From Welwitschia mirabilis (Eukaryota > Gnetophyta > Gnetopsida > Welwitschiales), in NCBI GenBank assembly GCA_051453625.1, contig JBOZIK010000001.1, forward strand, positions 266,426,734 through 266,490,733: a stretch of 64,000 nucleotides of DNA, given 5' to 3'. The notes beneath the pieces were generated by a model, which did no database searches, was not told where the DNA came from, and worked only from the letters and a program-made list of their open reading frames with translations. Below are positions 49,401 through 60,300 of the stretch, one piece after another. The position numbers and the translations under genes are program-made. Every line of letters starts with the position of its first letter. Within the stretch, counting starts at the first letter, position 1.

Positions 49401-51130
49401 ATAAAACCATAGTTTCTACCATTTTCTTTATTCCAGCATTATTTTTGTCTATTTTTTCAAGATATAACCATTACATGAGGGTCTACTGACATCTTGGATC
49501 TTTCACCCATGAGTTTAATGTCCCAGATTATGAGATTTAAACAAATTTGTTAAAATGAGGTATATTTTTGTTCCCTTATTATTTTTTATTTTTTCTTTTA
49601 TTTTTATCCTTTTATCATGTATTTTTCATGTATATTACTAAGTTTTACATAACCTTTAATTTGGTACTTGCATATTTGATTTTCACTACATATTTTACAA
49701 AATATCTAAATTTGTGCATTTTACAAGGTAGAATTAGTTTTTATATTTAGATTTAATTTTCTAAAAATCATAAATCAACATGTAATGGTCCTTATAGATA
49801 AATTAATTAATATGATAAATTCTAATTTATACTGTACTAGATTTTTTATTTGAGCACTTTCATTTTTGATCTTCTGCAGGGCCTATCTGTTTTATACATT
49901 TTGATTTTTCTCATGTTTCATGCTTTTTAACTTGCATAATTAGATAATATAGGACATATTAATTCTCTTGAAGTAGTGCAAGACATATTTTCATGATTTA
50001 TACATATAAAAACTGATTTATGAGGTCATTTAAAGCTTCTATGAGATACATTTTAGTAATTTCCGTGTGATCTCATATGTGGTGCTTTGTGTTTGTGATT
50101 GATTAGGCCATACACATAATGAGCTATATAGGCTAAGATAGAGGCCAAGGCATTAGAGAAGGAGGTGGATCCATTAGTAACACCTAAGATTGAGTGTGTA
50201 GAGTAGGTCATCCTCCACCTCATCAAGTGTAGTTCCCTTCTATTTAGAGAAACTCTATCTAAGTGGAAAAACACTTTAGTGATTTTTTGAGTTAATTAGA
50301 GATGAAGATAGAATAGAAATTGATAGATATTTAGCTTAGGAGAATTATGGATGTAAATAAATCTTATTTTTCCTTAGAGACTATAGATTTTTATAACACC
50401 ATGCACATTAAGAGGTGATTTAATACTAGTTATTTCCCAGTCGACATAATTATAGCTACCATTCATGGCCACAAGATATCTAATTATCTCAAGTCACATC
50501 ACTACTATTACTAACTTAAGTCGCATTAGGAGTATACACATTTACTTAACTGATAGCTTAGAGAAGCACAATGATCATGATATGACATTAGATATTTTAG
50601 CTGATGTTACAATGATAGGCAGGAAGTTTTAATGATAAACTTATCACCTATGTATAGATTTTTCACTGAGAGTTGATCCGTAATATCAGCTCATCATTCC
50701 ATGATAGTCATGCCATGATAGATTATTTATAGATTTTGATAGTGTTTAGGAAATTCAAGTAGATAGACTTGCCAAATTTTATTTAGAAAAGAGTCAAGAC
50801 CATAATTGAGGCTCTATAGCTATAGTCTCTAGGATATCCATGTCTCCTCTTAACTATGTTTAGATAATTTAGTATAACTAAGCCTATGAGTGAGAAAAGA
50901 TTCATATATCTACAAAAATCAACTCATTACCTATAAGACATGAACATCTAGATTCCAAAAGAAATAAAAACCTCACATGCAAAAACCTCTTATTAGTATG
51001 ACCATTGACCGGATACAAGAATTCCTAGTAGACATTACACAAGGCATTAGAGAGGTCATAGGCTGAGGATTTACTAAGCTATAATAAAGGATATTCATGA
51101 TTAAGAGAATATTTCAGCACACTAAGGAGT
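49401..51130. other. unassigned segment inside G2
   Basis: I could not place this stretch. From about 50050 it is less monotonous than its surroundings and has short plus-strand open runs such as 'EAKALEKEVDPLVTPKIECV' (about 50140) and 'FPVDIIIATIHGHKISNYL' (about 50430), with no family recognised. It might be the end of the inverted element, or a separate insertion. Confidence 0.35.
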
Positions 51131-51209
51131 AGATGACTATAGAATTAGTGTATATTTCACATTGAGCATGGTATGAAAATTAACGTTCCAGAGGTGGTCA
51201 GAGTACAAG

Positions 51210-51309
51210 NNNNNNNNNNNNNNNNNNNNNNNNNNNNNNNNNNNNNNNNNNNNNNNNNNNNNNNNNNNNNNNNNNNNNNNNNNNNNNNNNNNNNNNNNNN
51301 NNNNNNNNN
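51210..51309. other. assembly gap (100 N)
   Basis: A 100-N run next to the junction between the unassigned segment and the G2 right-hand protease region. Confidence 0.95.
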
Positions 51310-53500
51310 TCTTAGCTACATTAAAAACTCTAATTGTAAATGTTCTATTTCTAAAGTGACATTTCATTATTCTTGATTTTGTATCAATGATGTAGTAGGA
51401 TATTGCACAAAAGGCTCTTCCCATAAGTAAAGGGTATCCTCTGTTATGCTTAACTTCTATGTTAATCATATCTATGGGGTAGCAAGCATCTTTAATTTGA
51501 ATTTCCAAATTTTTAATGATGCCTAATGGTTTCTTTACTAAAGTATTTGATAATTCTAAGACAACCAAAGTAGGCTTTATTCTATCTTTCAAATCAAGTA
51601 TCTTACAAATGTGAAGTGGTATAATGTTAACACTTATTCTAATGTTTATAAAGGTTTTTTTAATATTTTTGTTTTTATCTAAAGTAACATTCACCATTAC
51701 TGCTCTTAGATCTTTAAATTTGGATGATTTTTGTAATACTAAATTCATGAGGGATTGTGCTAGATTGACTTTTCTAGGAATGATTCATTTTTGTTTTATT
51801 CTTATTAAGTTCTACCAAAGTTTTAAGTACCCTAGACTTTATTGGAAAAGTTTCTAAAAGAGTAAGTTTATACTTATATTTTTCATCAAGGCTTTAAGAT
51901 GTTTATTTATTGTCAAATTATTGTTGATCCTATCAAGCCAAGGGGTGATATTTTTATAAGGATTTTTTTTTTTCTTTTTGCCAAGAGAAGGAAAGTTATA
52001 ATTTGCTAATATCTCAATGTCATCTTCCTCTTCTTCTTCATTATTTCTAAAGTTATTTTAGGAGGTGAAAGGTTCATTTGGAGGGGGTTTATTTCTTATT
52101 TACTTCTTGTCATAACCTTACAATATTTTCTTAGTGTATTTGGATTTGATTAAGGTTGTGTAGCTAATGTTCCTTGAGGTTTTTGGTTTGCTAGCATTGT
52201 TTGCTAAAAGATGCTTATTAACTTTTCAAGTTTGGCATTTTTTTCCTCATGTGTTATTCTAATTTTATCTGTATAATTTATGATTGGATCATTTGAATAT
52301 TCATAGTTAGATGAACTTTTTGGATAGTTTGTATTTTAAGGTCAATTTCTAAAAGGTTGAGAATTATTTTGAAAATAAGTGTTTAATCTTGGTCATGCCT
52401 AATTTTAATTTTTAAAGTTTTGAAAAGGTTGGTTAAAAGCACAAACTTTTTCATGTATTCTTTCTTTGTATGTGGCAAAAGAGGATAGTTTTTGGTAATG
52501 TGATAATTATCCTCATATAAGTCACAAGTTAGCATAACATTTCTTTTAATTATAGATTTAGCATTTAAGATCATTTCAACTTACTTCTCCAAGGTTGTTG
52601 TAAATCTTTTCATGATGTTTATAGGATTGAATTCTACCTCTTTTTATTTTACCTCATTTAAATCTTTGATAATCTAGCCTACAGTGTAGTTTTATTTTTT
52701 TTTTGACCAAGTTTAACTAACTTTCATATGTTCTTCTAATTTTGTCCAGGCCTTGTCTAGGGTAAGGTTCATAAAATTTTCATCATAAGAGAAATCTACA
52801 AGTTGTTTGATGTGGGGAATTAACCCACTATAAAAATAAGTTACTAGTTCTTCTCATGAAAAGGCATCTACTAAATTAGAATGGGTTGTTATAAATAAAT
52901 GTGCATATGTGAAGGCATAATCTTCATTCCGTTTATTAGCTCCTTTTTTCTTTTTTTCATGGTTTTTTAACTCATAAATCTTCTGATGAAGTTTTATTGA
53001 GCTTGTTCCTAAGATTTTAAGATTTTTTGGGGTATGGTTTTTAGCTATTTTTTTTCTGCCCTTTAATATCATGGAAAATATTACCATATACATTCTATTA
53101 GTGATTTTTTTCTTTCCATTTTTCAAAGTAAGGATTAGTTGTTCAATGTCTATAATGTGTTGAAGGGGATCCTTATCATCTTCTCCACTAAAATTTGAGT
53201 AGGAATTTAAATTTTTAATCTCAATGTCATCTCCTAGGGATAGGTTAAAATAGGTTAGAATATCTTGTTTCTTATTAGCTAATAATTCTCTCAGGGTAAG
53301 ATTTGCATTAGGAGTAGAAAATCTTATGATTTGTTTTTACTTATGGGAGGCACTTGACATTGTGAATTGGTTCTCTTCTTCTATAGTATTTTCATTATGA
53401 AAATTAGATTTTAAAAAAATAAATTCATAAGAAATATTGAGTACACTAAGAGATTTCTTTTTCAATTCATTGTCTATGTCCACTAGTCCTTATTTAATGT
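51310..53500 (-). pseudogene. G2 right copy gag-protease (decayed)
   Basis: Right to left on the minus strand. Gag core at 52854-53126 has 'VIFSMILKGRKKIAKN', 'HTPKNLKILGTSSIKLHQKI' and, later, 'FITTHSNLVDAFS'. A zinc-knuckle relic 'CDLYEDNYHITKNYP' lies at about 52482-52526: the first Cys and the His survive, the other two Cys read Tyr. The retropepsin-like domain at 51310-51748 has 'INIRISVNIIPLHICKILDL' in place of a DTGAS-type active site, then 'LVVLELSNTLVKKPLGII', 'GYPLLMGRAFCAISYYIID' and 'MKCHFRNRTFTIRVFNV'. The catalytic Asp is lost. The protease frame is open for about 145 codons up to the gap. It is collinear with 43560-46000. Confidence 0.85.
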
Positions 53501-54023
53501 TCTTCTCTATTAGCAACCTTTCTCTCTGATGTTTCTTCTCAAGATTGACCATATTATAACATTCTACATATAGCAAGCAATAGAAGAAAAGATAAAAAAC
53601 AATAGATCATTGATTTATCTATCATTGAGATGATCAAAGAGACAACAGACATAGAAATTGGAAAAATAGAACTAGAATAAAAACTAAAAGAGAAACCAAA
53701 AAACTCAAAAAACAGGACTGTCATCCTCCTGATTAATTAATGTCACAGAAGATGATTGATATTAATTTATTATAGAAACAATAGAAATTCAAGAATAAAA
53801 CTAAAAGTAAACATTGCACATTATCATCCTAAATGTCATGAAGACGATAGAGAAGATGATCACTATTTTTCTATAGAAAACTAAATCTAAAAAACTGAAA
53901 CTAAAAACTACATATACAAAACCTATAGCTCCTAATAAAGTATAATATCACTATAGATAAATAATGAAATAAAGGTCTGATATACTCACCTCAATGATGA
54001 AAACTTTGTACTCCTCAATAGCC
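53501..54023 (-). other. G2 right copy leader between primer site and gag
   Basis: Non-coding leader with two inverted-motif relics (about 53603-53640 and 53822-53862). It is similar to 46000-46470 in the left copy, for example 'tagctcctaataaagtataatatcactatagataaataatg'. Confidence 0.6.
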
Positions 54024-54043
54024 TCTCCTAGCAATAATACCAA
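54024..54043 (-). promoter_or_regulatory. G2 right copy primer binding site
   Basis: The minus strand reads TTGGTATTATTGCTAGGAGA, two bases inside the LTR edge. It is a more decayed version of the TTGGCGCCGTTG-type site. Confidence 0.7.
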
Positions 54044-54045
54044 TT

Positions 54046-55127
54046 TATTATGGTGTGTATTTGTGTAAGTGCTTAAGTTCAAAAGGATTATGTCATTCAT
54101 ATAATAAATAGATATCCCACATAATATAACACACTATTATGAGTGGAAGTAGACCCAAAATGCCATATTCACATTGAAGACTATGCGATAAGACATGGAT
54201 TTATTTGCAAAAGAATAGCATGAACCAAAAGTAAAGAATAATGTAAGAAATAAAATGTACAAGCAAATGAAAAATGTAACCTAATCTAACATGCAATGCA
54301 AAAATGAAACTAATACTAATTTCTTTTAGCCTTAAAAAAGGCTACTCTTTATAATCTATATCAACCAAGAAATTATCACCAGATCAAGGGCAACATAGAG
54401 TATAAAGATCATCAAAAATATATAATGCAAATATGAAAATAAATAAGGTTTATATTAAGATTAAGTAACAAGCATCTTGGTTACAAAATAGCCATGTCTC
54501 AATTGAGGATACATAGCCCTCCACCAAGTGCATGTCTTTCTGCAACACTTAAGATGGATCTTTTGGCCTTTGATCTCCAATCATAAGAATTTCTGATGCA
54601 CTAAAGCTAAGAATAAGCGTCAAAGAGGGGCTTGTTTATAGGAAAATACAATAAAAAAAGACAAACAGAAGGCATGATAAGGCACGTTCATTTATAATTC
54701 CAAAATAGATGAAATGGTTAAAGGTTACTATCAGAGTTGGTTACATGTTAGTGTTATTTAGACTATCATCTAGATGACAAAAAAGATAACAGTTCCTTAG
54801 AAAAGATGATTTAAAATGATGACTCAGTAGTCCATGTTAGCATGCTAATATGTCGTCATCCTACTTATTATATGGATGATAGAAAGGATGATGGTTTTTT
54901 TAATTATTTTCTTAAGGATAAACTTAGTATTTTTACTAGTGGTCCTTCTTCAATACTAGTTGCATTAGAATGTGCCTTTAATACATCAAATCTAGATAAG
55001 AATAACACATTTCTGAGATTTCCTATTGAATCTCCAAAATCCTTAGAATTACACATAAACCTGTATAAAAGGCCTACAAAACAACTTATAAAACCCCATC
55101 AAATATCCACAAATTGGCAGCACAACA
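54046..55127 (-). repeat. G2 right (5') LTR
   Basis: It starts TATTATGGTGTGTATTTGTG and ends '...aaattggcagcacaaca', followed by the target duplication TAAAT. Contains the inverted motif near 54850-54895 (CGTCATCCTAC...GGATGATGG). Confidence 0.9.
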
Positions 55128-55410
55128 TAAATCAAAGATATAAAAAATTCAAGAAGAAAATACAAGTCTCATGAATAATTTAAGCCAATGTTCACAAGCC
55201 TTGAATAGATTCATAGAAGGATCAAAGAAACTTGAGAACATGCTTATATTGGAATAACTTGCACATGAAAAAAGGGTATTAGATTTAAAGGAAATAGTAC
55301 ATCAACTTCATCTAATGAGGTAAGTATTAAAGGTATAACATCTTCTACTAAAAATATCACTTGTCATTATTGTTGTAAACTTGATTATTTAAAATTTAAC
55401 TGTTCATATA
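55128..55410 (+). pseudogene. Copia-B gag, C-terminal part with CCHC knuckle relic
   Basis: This continues the gag interrupted at 40210. 'SQALNRFIEGSKKLENM' near 55187 is typical of the gag C-terminal helix in this copia group, and 'SNEVSIKG' follows. The zinc knuckle spans 55362-55403 and reads CHYCCKLDYLKFNC: the three Cys of CX2CX4HX4C remain, while the His is Tyr (CAT to TAT). Coding similarity ends soon after. The next 870 bp to the polypurine tract show no protease or other pol domain. Confidence 0.85.
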
Positions 55411-56276
55411 GAAAAAATATGTATTTTTCAAACATTGATTCTCTATCATTTCAATTTATTCTCACATAAGTCTGTACCCAAAAGTCAATAAAGACTATAT
55501 GAGTAAAAACTAAGACTTTAGAGACTTTTTGATCCATGAAATTTTCAACATTAGTATTTTTATTATTATTTTGATTAGTTATTATTTATTATATTATTTT
55601 TTATAAATTGTTAATTATTGTAATACGATGTACTCCTTGGAAGCATCATTGTGATATTTTCCTTATTTTTATATGAGAATCCGTATGGTTATTAAGGTTA
55701 TAGGAATTGGCTAAAGAAGGCCATATATACTCTAATTGTTATTGTTGTATTAGATTTACATATTAATGGTAATTTTTCAAATGAAGATCTATCCATAATT
55801 TTGAATATTCTGATATTTCACTTTGTAATTAAATCTTGTTATCATGAACATAACATTAGTTGGTATTATTTTACAATGAATTGAAAATTATCATCTCATT
55901 TACATACTTACTTTAGAACTCTATCGTGATTCTTATTACTTTTTGCATACATATATATATGGCATAAAGTTATGGAGAGAAAATATGATATTTCTTACCA
56001 CATGTCTAAGGTTTATAGCTCTTTCTCTCTCTTTCTTTATCCTTTATTATTGATGTCAAAAGTAAAAGAAGAAATGGTATTATCAAATGGTTTTTATTTT
56101 AGAAATATTTTTTCCTTAAAACAAAAGACACACTTTATTTAACATTATTTATATGGATTTGTGAAAGTGGGAGCTTTTATTATGTTAATTTGCATTGTAA
56201 TACTAATAAAAGAAAGAGCTTAAAAATAAAATATTTATTTGATCTTAAAATCACTTATTTGTTTGCCATCAATGTC
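55411..56276 (+). other. Copia-B non-coding region between gag and 3' LTR
   Basis: No pol motif is visible on either strand. T-rich, with a pyrimidine-rich patch near 56020-56040. This is the place where an autonomous copia would have about 3 kb of pol. Confidence 0.65.
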
Positions 56277-56288
56277 AAAGGGGGAGAT
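56277..56288 (+). promoter_or_regulatory. Copia-B polypurine tract
   Basis: AAAGGGGGAGAT directly precedes the LTR start TGTTAGG. This is the classic plant copia arrangement. Confidence 0.9.
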
Positions 56289-57470
56289 TGTTAGGATTTT
56301 ATATTACCAATTGATGTTAAATGAATATGATATTTGTAGAATTAAATTTAATTTTATAGATACAAAAAATTAAAGGATCCATAACTAAAAGATAGTTAAG
56401 ATTTAGACATGTTCCAATTGAACTAACTTGATTTTGTTCCAAGGACTTAATGTAGAGGTCAACTAAACTTAAAAAGACACATTTCATACTATTTCATATG
56501 GGGTTAATTGTATTTTTATGGGGTTAAATAGACCTAGAAATGCATTTTTCAAGCTTCTCCATATACACTATGTCATATGGAATTGATTAAACTCATGTGG
56601 GATCAATTAAACCTAAATAAAAAAGCAATTAACTAGATTTTAGACGGGGGTGATCAAACTAAGTAACATGAGTTATTTAGTCAGCTAAATAAAAAAGGGG
56701 GTAACTAAATCAAGTGATGTGAGTTACTCAGGTTGACTGGATGTTTTAAGGAGTCGATTAGTCAGAGAAGAATTGGAAATTTTCAAATAGTTTTCTAATC
56801 ATTACTTCATCAAATCTATTAGTTTTAAATGTCAGATTTCTTCCCAACTATTTAATGGCTATATTTTAGGGAAATATATTTAAAGAGCTCATATCCAAAA
56901 GCTCAATAATATATTGAATGAATTTTGAAAAAGGAGATTGTACTCTCGATCTGAAGAGCTTATATTTGTAACATCATTCTTCTTTTACTCAGCACTTACC
57001 TTTGTACTAAATCTAAGTAATAAGGCTCCATTATTAGTTCTTGTACTTTAATGACTTAGATAATAGAGGCTTTATTTGCTTACTCTCCCTTGTGCATTTT
57101 ATTAGGGTTAAGACTTAGCCTACAAAAGTCCATTTTATGAAGGTTGAGATTTAGCCTACAAAAGTCCTGTTTATGAAGGTTGAGACTTATCCTGAAAAAG
57201 TCCACTTTATAAGGTTAAAATTTTACCTTAAAAGCCTAGTAAATAGTAAAGCAATAAAGATCTAGAACAATCTTAGTTATTAACTTTCTTTTGAGAGTGG
57301 AGTGGGGTGTATTCTAAACCACTATAAATCTTGTCTTGTGTATTTCTTTAATTCTACTTTTGAGTTTGTTTTCTTATATCTTTTTATATTATAATTTATT
57401 TCTTAGGTAGTAATATCTTTTTTTTTTTTTAAATCCTATTCAGTCCCCCCATAGGATTTCTAATTTTATA
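56289..57470 (+). repeat. Copia-B 3' LTR
   Basis: It starts TGTTAGGATTTTATATTACC and ends '...tctaattttata', collinear with the left LTR. GATAT follows at 57471 as target duplication. The two LTRs differ at many positions, showing an old insertion. Confidence 0.9.
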
Positions 57471-57475
57471 GATAT

Positions 57476-58859
57476 GATATTATTTAATTAAAATTAGGTA
57501 GGGTATTTATATGACAGAATTAGGATTTATCATTCTTTATAATACCCAAAGTATATGAGGTTGTCCTTTAGTCATGGGAATAAATTAAGGGTTTATTCTT
57601 ATGAAATATTTCTTATTCATATTTTTCTACTAAAAATGATTGAAATGAATTTCTTGAATTGAGAATGCTTTGGAATGTAAGTAGAAATCTATTATAATCA
57701 TAATAACTAGCATCATTACTCTTGGAATTAGAACTGCTACTAATACTACTTGTCATACATCCATCTTCTATCACAATGCTCCAAATAATACATTTATCCT
57801 ACAAAATCATAGCATGAGGAAATATTATAAACTAGATTTTGATGGCCTTAAGCATAATAAATACATAAAACCATCATGATAATCAATTAAGCATGCTAAT
57901 AAGGCCTAAATTCCTTAATGTAAATTTAGGTTTTATGTGTTATCAATAAGAGATACTAGGTTCAGTAAGAAGATTTTTAAAAATCAAACTTTTAAAACAT
58001 GTGTCTAGATAAGGAATTCAGATGATGAATTCTTCAAATCTAGTAATACAATTCTTAGGGAAAAATTTAATAGTAGTTTTAGTAATACAGTTTATAAATA
58101 GTTCTTCCTCCATCCATTTAGTTTTGTAGTTAACACAAAAAATTATACATTATTTTATATGAGACTTAACATTAATGATCTAATAAAATTAATAGCCCCA
58201 ATTTTCAAAAGTTCATGGATCAAATCCAATCATGAAACATTTCCATAAATTTATTAAGGAATACAAATCTTTAACATTGTTCACATCTTTTAATGAAATC
58301 ATAAGAAGACTTATAAAAATGGGGTCAATAGTAACTAGTTTGAAGGATTTTGATTATAGTTATTTTTGCATCATAATAATTATCAAACTTAGCCTTATAA
58401 ATGTTAAGAGTTTTTATATAAGAAAAATGAAACATAACAAATCTTTATAAAGCAACCAAAAGAAAAAAGAAAAAAAAAGAATTCAAAGAATTTAAAATAA
58501 AAAAAATGATTTTATTATTAATAGAATTTATAACTTAATATTGTTAAATTACATTTGTAGTGCACACAATTGATATGATACAATATAATTTAAATATTAC
58601 ATAACAATATGTAACTTTTCATAGAAAATTATGACTAGTAATAATATTTCATTAGGAGTAATTGACTAATTTATATAATATATTACTAGTTCTAGACTTA
58701 GAAGTTCATTTTATTAGGATGAAATATATTAGAGATAAAGCATCTTAGTTAGAATGTGTTTTTTCTTTTATATTTCATCCAACATTTTTTTTTTCCAAAA
58801 ACCTAAATTTTATCTTTAATTTATAAAGCTTTCATAAACTACTAAAATTTTATTTCTTT
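57476..58859. other. unassigned AT-rich sequence
   Basis: No recognised domain. Open frames such as 58232-58450 have no similarity I can name. It may include the 3' untranslated region or LTR of the minus-strand Copia-D to its right. Confidence 0.35.
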
Positions 58860-60300
58860 AATTGGCTTTCTAGGTTCAATTGATACCTACCACTATGTAT
58901 TGATATCACTTGATTTGATAAAACCCTTTAATTATAATTCTATGATATAGTAAAATATAACTTTGACTTGCTTCATTCTCTCATAAAACATAGGATTATT
59001 CATAATTTTAATTTTATTTTAATTATTACAATTAATAGAAATTAGTATTTATGTATCTTTACTAAGATCACTTAGAATTTGAGGAATCCGCTTTAATTGA
59101 CAACATAATGTTGCTACTATAATGTATTCTTTTTTAGTATAATAAAGAGTGATTTTCCCTCTAACTCAATTAGGAAATAACTTTTTCATTAAATTCACTA
59201 ATATAATCTAATGGTTGATCCACTGTCTTTAGCACCAATCCAATCTAATTCTAGATAGATAACTAAACTTTCTTTTTTTGTTATAAATATTATGCTAAAT
59301 TTCATCATGCTAGCTAAATACTTTAGTATATTAATTACCAACTTCATGTTTGGTTCATTTGTAGAATGCATGAATCTACTAAGCTTGTTAATAATACATG
59401 TGATATCTAGTCTAATACTTTTTTAAATTATATTCACTTATTGATTAAATTCTAAACTTTATGGATTTATTCTACTCTATTTTTCCATTAGATTTTGTCT
59501 TTATACCTGATTTTATGAGATTGTTTCATTGTTAATAATCCTTCATTTGTTATTTATAAAATATTTCATTAACAATATTTTTCTTGGAGAACTTTGATTT
59601 TTTAATCATTTCATAATAATTTAAAGCCTAAAAAATGATTAAAGATCTCCAAGATTTGAAACTTCAATATTTTAACTAAGGGAATGATTTACTTCCTTAT
59701 CTTTATTTCATGCTCTCTTGTTAATATTATGTGATCAACATCACATAATAATATTATAACTTTTTGTATTCACCATGTGATTTTACATAGAGGTTTATAT
59801 CTATGAATGACCTTTCAAAACATAGACTCTTGAGAAATCCATTAATAATTCCAAAGCATACTTTGGAAGATTTTTTAATTTCATATAGGAATTTCTTTAT
59901 TTTATAGACTCTTGTTTTCTAGCCTTCAATGTCAAAGCCTTCATATTGAGTGATTTCTTTCTAAAATTTTTCATGTAAGAATATAAATTTAATATTAATC
60001 TGAGATAAACTCTAGTTATACTAAGTTACCATAGAAAGAATATTTTATATGATATGAATATTTTTTTTAGGTAAAAATGTCTTATTGTAATGGATTCCTT
60101 CCTTTTTTGAAAAACCTTTAATAAATGACATGACCTTTTATTTATTTGGTTGTATCACCTTGATTATGCTTAATCAAAAACATCCATTTATATTATTTGA
60201 GTTTTTATTACTTTGATAAGTTTACAATTTCTACTTTTCATGAGCATATCATACTATTTCTTATGTTACATTTGTCTAATATAGATTTTAAAGATGTTAT
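58860..60300 (-). pseudogene. Copia-D: reverse transcriptase and RNase H remnant (decayed)
   Basis: Right to left on the minus strand. 'GCFWLSIIKVIQPNK' (about 60140) corresponds to the GCRWVFTIKYKPDG start of copia reverse transcriptase. 'EITQYEGFDIEGQKTRVYKI' followed by 'KKFLYEIKKSSKVCF' (about 59860-59960) corresponds to QPEGF...VCKLKKSLYGLKQSPRAWF. The YVDD position, near 59720, is degraded. 'LSRFMHSTNEPNMKLVINIL' (about 59380) and 'LELDWIGAKDSGSTIRLY' (about 59240) match SQFMHSPNEEHMxAVxRIL and DADWAGSxxDRRSTSGY of RNase H. 'NNPMFYERMKQVKVIF' (about 58980) is the end of RNase H. The sequence type differs from Copia-A and Copia-C, so this is another copia lineage. Stops are many. Confidence 0.82.

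Larger units (their letters stand above)
40211..55127 (-). mobile_element. G2: Athila-like gypsy complex with three LTRs, target duplication TAAAT
   Basis: TAAAT at 40206-40210 and 55128-55132 marks a single insertion event in Copia-B gag. LTRs of 1.08-1.09 kb in the same (minus) orientation lie at 40211-41295, 46495-47587 and 54046-55127. Two of them have a primer binding site on their left side. Each internal segment carries a decayed minus-strand gag-protease. Between the middle LTR and the right internal part is an oppositely oriented (plus-strand) integrase end plus 3' non-coding region. No target duplication flanks the middle LTR, so the structure looks like a multi-LTR recombinant that was later rearranged. 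Overall it resembles G1 in its 3' non-coding sequence. Confidence 0.82.
37827..57470 (+). mobile_element. Copia-B: gag-only Ty1/copia element, target duplication GATAT, carrying nested G2
   Basis: GATAT at 37822-37826 and 57471-57475 flank a pair of LTRs (37827-38994 and 56289-57470). Inside are an iMet-type primer site, a split gag (39066-40210 and 55128-55410) and a polypurine tract. Without the 14.9-kb G2 insertion the element is about 4.7 kb. No protease, integrase or reverse transcriptase lies between the gag zinc knuckle and the polypurine tract, so it is non-autonomous, either a gag-only element type or a deletion derivative. Confidence 0.88.

Noticed and set aside
54842-55174. Plus-strand open frame of 110 codons
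   Set aside because: It lies almost wholly in the G2 right LTR and runs over the LTR edge into Copia-B gag. No protein similarity, so a chance frame.
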